64,000 bases of DNA from JAXGXJ01 sp050943595. GTDB lineage: Bacteria; Actinomycetota; Thermoleophilia; RBG-16-64-13. A program made the position numbers and the translations under genes. Under the pieces are notes generated by a model that was not told the DNA's origin, did not search any database, and worked only from the letters and a program-made list of their open reading frames with translations. The stretch covers positions 62,001 to 126,000 of the forward strand of contig JBMNPM010000003.1 in assembly GCA_050943595.1 (NCBI GenBank), read 5' to 3'. Below, piece after piece: positions 33,700-40,973 of this stretch. Position 1 is the stretch's first letter, and each line of letters starts with the position of its first letter.

Positions 33700-34963
33700 G
33701 CCGGTCTCTGCACCCAAAGGCACGTATGACATCCTGCCCGGCGACCAGCCGGTGCGCCGATGGGTTATCGCCTGCGCGGAGGCCGTCTTTCGTCGTTACG
33801 GGTACGCACGTATCGACACACCCACCTTTGAAGAGACCCGGCTGTTCACACGCGGAGTGGGAGAGTCCACCGATATCGTGCGCAAGGAGATGTACACATT
33901 CGATGACCTCGGCGGCCGCAGCATGACGCTGCGGCCGGAGGGAACTGCTCCGGTGGCGCGCGCCTACGTGGAGTACGGCATGCATACTCTGGCTCAGCCG
34001 GTGAAACTCTACTATCACGCGCCCATGTTCCGCTACGAAAGCCCCCAATCGGGCCGCTACCGCCAGCACTACCAGTTGGGAGTGGAGGCCTTTGGTGCAG
34101 AGGCTCCAGAGCTGGATGCCGAGGTCATAGGCGTACTGGCCGCCGTCTATCGAGAGTTGGGACTGGAGGGCCTCGAACTACGCTTGAATTCTATGGGGTG
34201 CGCACACTGCCGCCCCAGCTACTCAGTAGCACTGCGCAAGTTTCTTGCCGGACAGGGTGAAGCCTTGTGTCCGGAGTGCCACGAACGAGCACGGATGAAC
34301 CCGCTGCGTACCTATGACTGCAAGTCCTCCTCCTGCAGGGCCGTGCTCGAAGCGGCTCCCCGTCTGCCAGATCACCTCTGTCCCGCCTGTGATGAACACC
34401 ATCGGCGGGTGAAGCAGGGATTAGATACACAGGGGATCGCCTTCGTCGACGATCACACACTGGTACGGGGCATGGACTACTACACACGCACCACATTTGA
34501 ATTCCAATCCGGTCTCTTGGGTGCACAATCCGGAGTGGGTGGGGGGGGCCGTTACGACGATCTGGTGAGCGCAATCGGAGGGCCGTCGACCCCCGGCGTG
34601 GGCTTCGGCACCGGAGTCGAACGTATCCTTTTGGCATTGTCCCGCTCTGGGGTTGAACCCCCGGCGGCCGACACGCCGTTCATTTATCTGATCGCACTAA
34701 ACAGCGAGGCGCGTGGACAGGTGTTCGGCCTGGCGCACTCCCTACGCACACAAGGCGTGGCGGCAGACATGGACTATGTGGGCAGAAGCGCCAAAGGGCA
34801 GATGAAACAGGCCGGCCGCAGCGGAGCTCGTTACGCCTTCATCATCGGGGAACAGGAGTTGGCCGACCAGACAGTGAACGTTCGTGATCTCTCCACGGGG
34901 AGCGAACGACTCCTATCCATCACCGATGCGCTGGCCCTCATGAGTCGCACAACAGCCTCCTAA
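33692..34963 (+). CDS. hisS: Histidyl-tRNA synthetase
   Basis: Class II synthetase of 423 residues: PKGTYDILP start, motif 2 TLRPEGTAPVARAYVEYG, the HisA motif LVRGMDYYTRTTFEFQ, GVGGGGRYDDL, motif 3 GFGTGVERILLAL and a C-terminal anticodon domain. A CxxCxxxxC-containing stretch in the insertion (CPECHERARMNPLRTYDC) is common in this family. Confidence 0.96.
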   Translation: MPEPVSAPKGTYDILPGDQPVRRWVIACAEAVFRRYGYARIDTPTFEETRLFTRGVGESTDIVRKEMYTFDDLGGRSMTLRPEGTAPVARAYVEYGMHTLAQPVKLYYHAPMFRYESPQSGRYRQHYQLGVEAFGAEAPELDAEVIGVLAAVYRELGLEGLELRLNSMGCAHCRPSYSVALRKFLAGQGEALCPECHERARMNPLRTYDCKSSSCRAVLEAAPRLPDHLCPACDEHHRRVKQGLDTQGIAFVDDHTLVRGMDYYTRTTFEFQSGLLGAQSGVGGGGRYDDLVSAIGGPSTPGVGFGTGVERILLALSRSGVEPPAADTPFIYLIALNSEARGQVFGLAHSLRTQGVAADMDYVGRSAKGQMKQAGRSGARYAFIIGEQELADQTVNVRDLSTGSERLLSITDALALMSRTTAS

Positions 34964-35012
34964 GCTGGGGCGATACAGGCGCAGCAGCAACACAGATAAC
35001 AAAGGACCGATC

Positions 35013-36764
35013 GTGAGATACAGAAACGAGTGGTGTGGCAACCTCACGGAGGATTACATAGGTCGCCAAGTGGAGGTCGCCGGCTGGGTACAGCGACACC
35101 GTAATCACGGTAGGCTGATTTTCATCGACCTTCGCGATCGCACAGGTCTGGTCCAGCTGGTCTTCGAGGCGGATACTCCATCCACCCACGAGTTGGCTCA
35201 AGATCTGCGCAACGAATACGTGATCTCGGCCTCCGGTACAGTGGTCGCTCGTTCACCAGAGCGTGTCAATCCCAATCTCCCCACCGGAGGAGTGGAGGTG
35301 GTGGTCAGCCGGCTCGACATCCTCGCTGCCGCAAAGACACCACCCTTCTTCGTGGAGGACGACCTGGACGTCGACGAGACGCTCCGCCTCAAGTATCGCT
35401 ACATCGACCTGCGCCGGCCACGCATGTTCCGGAACCTCCTACTGCGCCATCAGGTGGTGCAGGCGGCCCGCGACTATCTGGGCGAGCGGGGCTTCATCGA
35501 TGTGGAAACCCCCATCCTTACCAAGAGCACGCCGGAGGGAGCTCGTGACTTCTTGGTTCCCAGCCGGCTGCAGCTGGGGCAGTTTTACGCGCTACCTCAG
35601 TCCCCCCAGCTCTTCAAGCAATTGTTGATGATCTCAGGATTCGAACGGTACTACCAGATCGCACGTGCCTTCCGTGATGAGGACCTTCGCGCCGACCGGC
35701 AGCCGGAACACACCCAGATCGATATCGAGATGAGTTTTGTCACCGAGGCCGATATCCAGGAGGTCGTCGAAGGCATGCTCGCTGCAGCCTTCCGCAAGAC
35801 CTTGGGTATCGAGCTGGAGAGACCGTTCCCGCGGCTCACGTATGCTGAGGCCAGGACCCGCTTCGGTACCGACAAACCCGATCTGAGATTCGGCATGGAG
35901 ATCATCGAGGCCGGCGACATAGCGGGAAACATGGATTTCCGGGTGTTCACCGATGCGCTCGCAGCCGGAGGCTGCATCAGGGGGCTACGTGTAGAGGGGG
36001 GAGGCCGCTTCTCGCGCAAGGATGTGGATGACCTGACCGGCGAAGCCGCCGTGTTTGGAGCCCGGGGACTGCTTCCCGTCTGGATAGAGCAACAAGGGGT
36101 CCGGTCCCCCCTGCAGAAGTTCACTTCCGCAGAGCAAATGCAGGCCCTCATAGAGAGGTTTGGGGGACGCCCCGGAGATCTACTGCTCCTTGTGGCGGAT
36201 CGTACATCTGTGGTCGAGACCAGTCTGGGGGCCCTCCGGCTCTCCCTCGCCGACCGCCTAGGTATAGAACGTAGCGGCTGGGCCTTTTCATGGGTAGTCG
36301 ACTTTCCTATGTTCGAGTACGACGAGAAGGAGAAACGTCTGAAGGCGCAACACCATCCCTTCACCCTGCCCCGTATCACCAACGTGTCCGATCTGCAGAC
36401 GAGTCCCCTCCAGGTGGGCACGTACGCCTATGACTTGGTACTGAACGGCGTAGAGCTGGGCAGCGGCTCACTTCGCATAGCCGACCCGCGTCTACAAGAA
36501 GCAGTCTTCGAGGTGCTGGGGCTGGACGAACAGCATATCCAGGCCAAGTTCGGTTTCTTGGTGGAGGCAATGGATTACGGTATCCCACCTCACGGAGGTA
36601 TAGGACTGGGTCTCGATCGCACAGTGATGCTGATGGCGGGAGAGTCCTCCATCCGCGACGTGATCGCATTTCCCAAGACTCAGAGCGGATCGTGCCTGCT
36701 CACCGATGCACCCTCACCGGCGGCCGAGGACCAGCTGCGAGAGCTCCGCATACGGACGCTATAG
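35013..36764 (+). CDS. aspS: Aspartyl-tRNA synthetase
   Basis: 583-residue bacterial-type AspRS: OB anticodon domain at the N-terminus, SPQLFKQLLMISGFERYYQI, motif 2 with FRDEDLRADRQPEHTQID, the bacterial GAD insertion around residues 290-420, and motif 3 GIGLGLDRTVMLM. The start is GTG 35013, 49 nt after hisS; hisS-aspS is a common pair. An 8-bp hairpin (ATAGCGGC/GCCGCTAT, 36761-36783) overlaps the stop. Confidence 0.96.
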   Translation: MRYRNEWCGNLTEDYIGRQVEVAGWVQRHRNHGRLIFIDLRDRTGLVQLVFEADTPSTHELAQDLRNEYVISASGTVVARSPERVNPNLPTGGVEVVVSRLDILAAAKTPPFFVEDDLDVDETLRLKYRYIDLRRPRMFRNLLLRHQVVQAARDYLGERGFIDVETPILTKSTPEGARDFLVPSRLQLGQFYALPQSPQLFKQLLMISGFERYYQIARAFRDEDLRADRQPEHTQIDIEMSFVTEADIQEVVEGMLAAAFRKTLGIELERPFPRLTYAEARTRFGTDKPDLRFGMEIIEAGDIAGNMDFRVFTDALAAGGCIRGLRVEGGGRFSRKDVDDLTGEAAVFGARGLLPVWIEQQGVRSPLQKFTSAEQMQALIERFGGRPGDLLLLVADRTSVVETSLGALRLSLADRLGIERSGWAFSWVVDFPMFEYDEKEKRLKAQHHPFTLPRITNVSDLQTSPLQVGTYAYDLVLNGVELGSGSLRIADPRLQEAVFEVLGLDEQHIQAKFGFLVEAMDYGIPPHGGIGLGLDRTVMLMAGESSIRDVIAFPKTQSGSCLLTDAPSPAAEDQLRELRIRTL

Positions 36765-36783
36765 CGGCGCGCTGTGCCGCTAT

Positions 36784-36985
36784 GGCAGGCTCATTGCCCG
36801 GCATAATCCCGTGTGTTACCCTCATAGTGCTCGACCTTGCTCGTGATCTGGCTCAAGTTTGAGCCAACACATCATGCTTGGGAGACACTCTTACCCGAGC
36901 GGCTCAAACCCTTCGGGGGTTGTCACCCACCTGCTAACGCAGGTTCAAGCGCCCGTCAGACACGGCAAGGTGGAGCCTTCTTTTG
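36784..36985. other. Gene-free structured region with tRNA-Ser-like pieces
   Basis: No supportable coding region. Several small inverted repeats are visible: GGCTCAA/TTGAGCC, AACCC-TTCG-GGGTT and ACCTGC-TAAC-GCAGGT. Two segments resemble parts of a tRNA-Ser(GCU): ACCCGAGCGGCTCAAA like its D arm and CTGCTAA like its anticodon loop, but acceptor and T arms cannot be closed. It could be a decayed tRNA or an unrecognised small RNA. Confidence 0.35.
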
Positions 36986-37150
36986 GGAAGCTGCTGAAAA
37001 ACGAAGCCTCGGCCGCCGGAGCACACTGAGCAGCACGATAGTGCGTCATCGGGAGCACGAATAGCCCTGCTCTTTACGCTCCCTCTATCCTTCTCTCACG
37101 CGTGCTGATCGCGTTCCGGCGGCGAAGTGTCATATTTCAGCAGCCTATTA
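36986..37150. mobile_element. Small repeat element with imperfect terminal inverted repeats (MITE-like)
   Basis: About 165 bp, no coding capacity. The left end (AAGCTGCTGAAAAACGAAG...) and the reverse complement of the right end (AGGCTGCTGAAATATGACAC...) are similar for about 33 nt, both running into CGCCGCCGGA-type sequence. Its right 110 bp (37041-37150) recur at 63437-63546 with 17 mismatches. Its left end recurs at 20299-20323 and, shorter, at 18677-18690. The right end stops 13 nt before the lipoprotein gene, whose ribosome-binding site lies just outside. No transposase of this family is in the window. Confidence 0.65.
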
Positions 37151-37163
37151 GGAACGGGAGGAG

Positions 37164-37691
37164 ATGGCCCAACGCACTAGACAGTCTGCAGCTCTTCTGA
37201 TCCTCCCCATACTCGTCCTCCTCACACTCTGGGGCTGCGGCGCCGATACTGAAGAGAGCAGCACCACTACCATACCCAGCACTGTGGCTCATTCTTCCTC
37301 CACCACGGTGACCACGCCATCCTTGATCGGTGGGCCGGCCACGCTCGTAGGTACACGACTCCCTGTCACGCAGGAGACACCCGCAGCATACGTGTATGCC
37401 GTCGAGCAGGCCCGTCCGATAGTCCTGCTTTTCTACCTACCCGGCGGCGTGGATGACCAGAAGGTGTTGACCGGAGTTTCGAGCCTCCAGGCCCAGTTTC
37501 CCGGATATGTGTTCCTACTCTTCGACTCAACCAATCCCGATGCCTACGGAGACCTCTCCACTCTACTCAAGATCGACTACTCACCGGCGTTGATCCTTAT
37601 CGATAGTACGGGCACCATCAATACCGTCTGGAGCGGCTATGTCGACGAGGGCACGATCAAGCAGTGCCTGGTCAACTTAGGAGAAGTCTGA
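37164..37691 (+). CDS. Thioredoxin-fold lipoprotein
   Basis: 175 residues. Lipoprotein signal peptide with hydrophobic ALLILPILVLLTL and lipobox LWGC (Cys about 27), then a Ser/Thr-rich linker, then a domain with AVEQARPIVLLFYLPGGVDDQKV, VFLLFDSTNPDAYGDLSTLLKI and SPALILIDSTGTINTVWSGY, a thioredoxin-like pattern. The CxxC active site is absent (LPGGVDDQ occupies that place), so disulfide exchange is unlikely. Expected to be anchored outside the membrane. The function is unknown. Its leader contains the repeat element. Confidence 0.7.
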   Translation: MAQRTRQSAALLILPILVLLTLWGCGADTEESSTTTIPSTVAHSSSTTVTTPSLIGGPATLVGTRLPVTQETPAAYVYAVEQARPIVLLFYLPGGVDDQKVLTGVSSLQAQFPGYVFLLFDSTNPDAYGDLSTLLKIDYSPALILIDSTGTINTVWSGYVDEGTIKQCLVNLGEV

Positions 37692-38884
37692 CCGTCTCAG
37701 CGGATGTTGTCGCCTCGGCGTGCGCCGTTTCACGCGCCTCTCTGGGCTATGCGCCGGCGTGGAGCGAGGTTATAGAACGACCGACAGCCCCCCTCAACTC
37801 CCGAGGTGTCCTGGTGGGGATGAGCGGGGGCATCGACAGCTCAGTGGCCGCGCTGCTTCTGCGCGAGCAGGGATATGCGGTCATCGGCGTGACACTGAAG
37901 CTGTGGACAGATGTGGCCACCTCGAAGGAGCACAGTTGCTGCTCCCCGGAAAGCGCTGAACGGGCCCGGCAGGTGGCCCGTAAGTTAGGGATACCTCATT
38001 TCACCCTCGATGTATCGGAGCTCTTCTACGACCAGGTGGTCCGTTACTTCGTGGAGGGCTACCGCGACGGCCTCACTCCCAATCCCTGTGCCAAGTGCAA
38101 TACACGGGTGAAATTCAGGGTTATGGCCGGTCTGGGTGACAGGCTCGGTCTCGCCTGGGTGGCCACCGGTCACTATGCGCGCATGATAGGCGAGCCTCGC
38201 ACGCTTACGCGCGCACTCCATCGTTCCAAAGACCAATCGTACGTACTGGCCGAAGTAGATCCACACCTCCTCAGGCGGACATTGTTCCCCCTCGGTCGGA
38301 TGGCCAAACACCAGGTACAACAGTTGGCCGCCGACACTACTCTCGATACACACCAAGCCAAGGAAAGCCAAGAGATCTGTTTCGTAGCCGATGACGATCA
38401 CCGGCGCTTTCTGCGTGAACGGCTGGGTGAACTCCCCGGGACGATAGTGGACGTCCGAGGGCGCCTCTTGGGCCACCACACCGGCACCTACAACTTCACC
38501 ATCGGCCAGCGTAAAGGTTTGGGGCTGGTCTCGCCCGCCCCTCTGTACGTTCTCCGTATCGATGCAGCGGCCCGTGAAGTCGTGGTGGGGACAGTGTCTG
38601 AGTCGGCGGTGAAGTGCGTGAGCGTGGGTGATCTCACCCACCACCGCCCTTCAAGTGGCCAAGACCTTCAGCTTCAAATCCGCTCCTCCGGACAGGCCTT
38701 AAAAGCCTCTCTCTGTCCTTATAATATCCACGGACAAGACCTCAAGGAACTCTCTACGCTGACGTTCGTCCTAGACGAACCCGAGCAGGCCGTAGCCCCC
38801 GGACAAACCGCTGTCGTTTACGAGGGGAAACAGGTCGTTGTGGCGGGAACCATCATGCACACCTTCCCCCAATGTCGGGCCTGA
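37664..38884 (+). CDS. mnmA: tRNA-specific 2-thiouridylase MnmA
   Basis: Thiolates U34 of tRNA Lys/Glu/Gln. The ATP-binding P-loop is GMSGGIDSSVAALLL, the first catalytic cysteine lies in NPCAKCNTRVKF, the second in KESQEICFVADDDH, then TGTYNFTIGQRKGLGL. The longest frame (GTG 37664, overlapping the lipoprotein gene by 28 nt) gives an unusual 48-residue N-terminal extension without a clear ribosome-binding site; GTG 37814 or ATG 37820 would begin right at the P-loop. The CCSPESAERA segment is as in Gram-positive MnmA. Confidence 0.93.
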   Translation: MPGQLRRSLTVSADVVASACAVSRASLGYAPAWSEVIERPTAPLNSRGVLVGMSGGIDSSVAALLLREQGYAVIGVTLKLWTDVATSKEHSCCSPESAERARQVARKLGIPHFTLDVSELFYDQVVRYFVEGYRDGLTPNPCAKCNTRVKFRVMAGLGDRLGLAWVATGHYARMIGEPRTLTRALHRSKDQSYVLAEVDPHLLRRTLFPLGRMAKHQVQQLAADTTLDTHQAKESQEICFVADDDHRRFLRERLGELPGTIVDVRGRLLGHHTGTYNFTIGQRKGLGLVSPAPLYVLRIDAAAREVVVGTVSESAVKCVSVGDLTHHRPSSGQDLQLQIRSSGQALKASLCPYNIHGQDLKELSTLTFVLDEPEQAVAPGQTAVVYEGKQVVVAGTIMHTFPQCRA

Positions 38885-39052
38885 TATATCGGTGGACCGG
38901 TTCAGACAGCCCGACCCACTATCCCTTATTTCCTGCGCAGAGAACGGCTGATGCCCTATGATATAGTCTCGGGGTTTAACGAACCACAGGTGTCCGGTCG
39001 GCGGTAATCCCAAGGATATCCGTCGTTAGGGGCGGCCAGAAAGGGGCTGGAG

Positions 39053-39427
39053 ATGGAGTGGGATTCCGGCGCGTTCATGAAGATATGCATCGGCATCTTT
39101 TTTCTCGCCTTCGGCGGGGGCATGGCATATGCCCTCATACGTCTGTCCTCAATGTTGGAACGCACAACGAAGATTTTGGCCGACGTCAACACCGAGATCA
39201 TCCCGCTGCTCACGCGTGTAAAAGGCACTCTCGATGGAGTGAATGCGGAGTTGGACAGGGTGGAAGAGATAACCGGTTCTATGGCCGAGATGGCCAAGAC
39301 CGCTGAACAGACGACCACCGCAGTACAGGGAGCGGTAGCCAAGTCGGTAAAGAAGGTGGCGGGTGTAGCTGCGGGCATCAGCCGCGGTCTGTCGTCGTTC
39401 CTATCGCGTGAGGAGAGGAGTCTCTGA
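39053..39427 (+). CDS. DUF948 family membrane protein
   Basis: 124 residues. One N-terminal membrane helix (ICIGIFFLAFGGGMAYALI), then a long helical region with DVNTEIIPLLTRVKGTLDGVNAELDRVEEI, the DUF948 pattern also found in methyl-accepting-like helices. Preceded by a GGGGCTGGAG site. Overlaps the next gene by 1 nt; these two often occur as a pair in Gram-positives. Function unknown. Confidence 0.8.
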   Translation: MEWDSGAFMKICIGIFFLAFGGGMAYALIRLSSMLERTTKILADVNTEIIPLLTRVKGTLDGVNAELDRVEEITGSMAEMAKTAEQTTTAVQGAVAKSVKKVAGVAAGISRGLSSFLSREERSL

Positions 39428-39684
39428 TGGGTATGATCCGTTCGTCAGTGCTGTTGCTATCCGGAGCTGCCTTAGGAGGGGCGCTTCTCCTGGCCCACCG
39501 GGTCTCGCAAGAGACGGGAAAAGGCATCGTGGAGTCCTTCGCTGAAGTACCCACCGAAGCCCAAAAACTGTTCACCGATCTGCGTGGTCGGGCAGATGAG
39601 GCCGTTGCCCGGGGTCGGGAGGCCTACATCGAAAAGCAGGATGAAATTGAAGAGCATCTGAAGAACATCTCCTCCCGGATATAG
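39427..39684 (+). CDS. YtxH-like small membrane-anchored protein
   Basis: 85 residues with a glycine-containing N-terminal membrane segment (SSVLLLSGAALGGALLLAHR) and a charged helical remainder ending EEHLKNISSRI. This layout fits YtxH/general-stress small proteins, often next to DUF948 genes and sigma-B-type systems, as here. Confidence 0.65.
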   Translation: MGMIRSSVLLLSGAALGGALLLAHRVSQETGKGIVESFAEVPTEAQKLFTDLRGRADEAVARGREAYIEKQDEIEEHLKNISSRI

Positions 39685-39708
39685 AGCGTCTACCAACCTG
39701 TCGTACGC

Positions 39709-40119
39709 GTGAGCACTCAGATTCCAGACACGGTTGTCCTGCGGACGCAAAAATGTCGCGCGTCCATTCCGCTCCTCCGGCTCGTGATCAGTGGAGCGGC
39801 TGCAGCAAGCCGGACCGTCCGCGTTGATCAACTCGACGACCTGCAACTCGCCGTTGAGACGCTGGTAGTGGAAGAGCAGTCTTACGCCGGCGACCTCGTC
39901 CTGCACATCAAGGTAGAGGAGCAGCGGCTGCACCTCCGGCTGGAGGGACTCTGCAACCAGAGTGTCAAAGCCCTGTTGTTGTCGCCGAAGGCATACGGCC
40001 CCACGAAAGAGAACCTGATCAACATATGTATGCTGCTTGAGTCTCTAGTCAACGGTTTCTCGGTGGTCGAGGGGCCCGGCGAAGACTTCGCAGTCCAGCT
40101 AGAGAAGTGGACTGTGTAG
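39709..40119 (+). CDS. Degenerate anti-sigma (RsbW-like) protein
   Basis: 136 residues directly before a SigB/F-type sigma factor. ASRTVRVDQLDDLQLAVETL matches the helix that carries the N-box in RsbW/SpoIIAB HATPases, but the ATP/Mg-binding asparagine (E..xN motif) is missing (VETLVVEEQ instead). The end, VNGFSVVEGPGEDFAVQLEKW, resembles the last HATPase strands. It may still bind the sigma factor without kinase activity. Homology is inferred from context and pattern. GTG start. Confidence 0.55.
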   Translation: MSTQIPDTVVLRTQKCRASIPLLRLVISGAAAASRTVRVDQLDDLQLAVETLVVEEQSYAGDLVLHIKVEEQRLHLRLEGLCNQSVKALLLSPKAYGPTKENLINICMLLESLVNGFSVVEGPGEDFAVQLEKWTV

Positions 40120-40163
40120 GTGAGGGTGACCGGACTAGAAGAAACCCGGCAGGTAGCTGCACG

Positions 40164-40970
40164 ATGACTTTGCCTCGCTATACTCGTCCTTTAGCCGAAG
40201 TCAGCGAGCGTGAGTTGCTGGTCCTCATGCGTGATCACCATGACAGACAGGCGCGCGACGAGTTGATAACCCGCTATTTGCCCTTGGTGAAGAGTCTGGC
40301 CCACCGTTTCGCCCGACGGGGACAAGCCTTGGAAGACCTTGTGCAGGTGGGATCGATCGGCCTCATCAAGGCCGTCGACCGCTTCGACATGGAGCGGGGT
40401 GTTGAGCTTTCCACCTATGCTACACCGACCATCCTGGGAGAGATCAAGCGCTACTTCCGCGACAAGGGCTGGGCCGTGAAGGTGCCACGGACGCTTCAGG
40501 ACTTGAACGTACGCCTCAATAAAGTCATCGAACAACTCACGGTGGAACTCCACCATGCTCCCACCATCGCCGAATTGGCAGCAGCTACCGGGGTGAGCGA
40601 AGAGGAAGTGATAGAAGCACTCGAGAGTGGGCGGGCCTATAGTTCCGTCTCCATCTATTCCGGCAGCGTTAACGAGGATGACGAATCCTTGGAGTTGCTC
40701 GATTGCCTTGGTGTAGAAGAGGACGCCTATGAGGTGTTCGAACAACGACGGGTCTTGGCTCCGGCCATGGAGCGCCTGAACCCAAGGGAGCGCCTGATCC
40801 TACACCTGCGCTTCTTTGAAGGTTTAACTCAGACACAAGTGGCCGCGCGCATAGGGATATCTCAGATGCACGTGTCCAGACTTATTCGCAAATCGATCGA
40901 CAATCTGCGCCAGTTCATGGCGGAAGAAGAGGCCCTGACCGGAAGCGGCCGGGGGGGAGACGAGGTCTGA
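40164..40970 (+). CDS. RNA polymerase sigma factor, SigB/SigF family
   Basis: 268 residues. Region 2 is intact: LVQVGSIGLIKAVDRFDMERGVELSTYATPTILGEIKRYFRDK, followed by WAVKVPRTLQDL; region 3 has PTIAELAAATGVSEEEVIEALE and region 4 ends MHVSRLIRKSIDNLRQF. The spacing and motifs match B. subtilis SigB and actinobacterial SigF (stress and development) rather than FliA/WhiG. The start is ATG 40164 after AGGTAG; GTG 40107, overlapping the upstream gene, is possible. The gene ends 3 nt before alaS. Confidence 0.88.
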   Translation: MTLPRYTRPLAEVSERELLVLMRDHHDRQARDELITRYLPLVKSLAHRFARRGQALEDLVQVGSIGLIKAVDRFDMERGVELSTYATPTILGEIKRYFRDKGWAVKVPRTLQDLNVRLNKVIEQLTVELHHAPTIAELAAATGVSEEEVIEALESGRAYSSVSIYSGSVNEDDESLELLDCLGVEEDAYEVFEQRRVLAPAMERLNPRERLILHLRFFEGLTQTQVAARIGISQMHVSRLIRKSIDNLRQFMAEEEALTGSGRGGDEV

Positions 40971-40973
40971 CCT

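Noticed and set aside
36870..36985. Functional tRNA-Ser(GCU)
   Set aside because: The anticodon-loop and D-arm-like pieces cannot be joined by a closed acceptor stem or a TTCRA T loop.
36837..37064. 75-codon forward frame between aspS and the lipoprotein gene
   Set aside because: No ribosome-binding site, no domain, and it runs into the repeat element.
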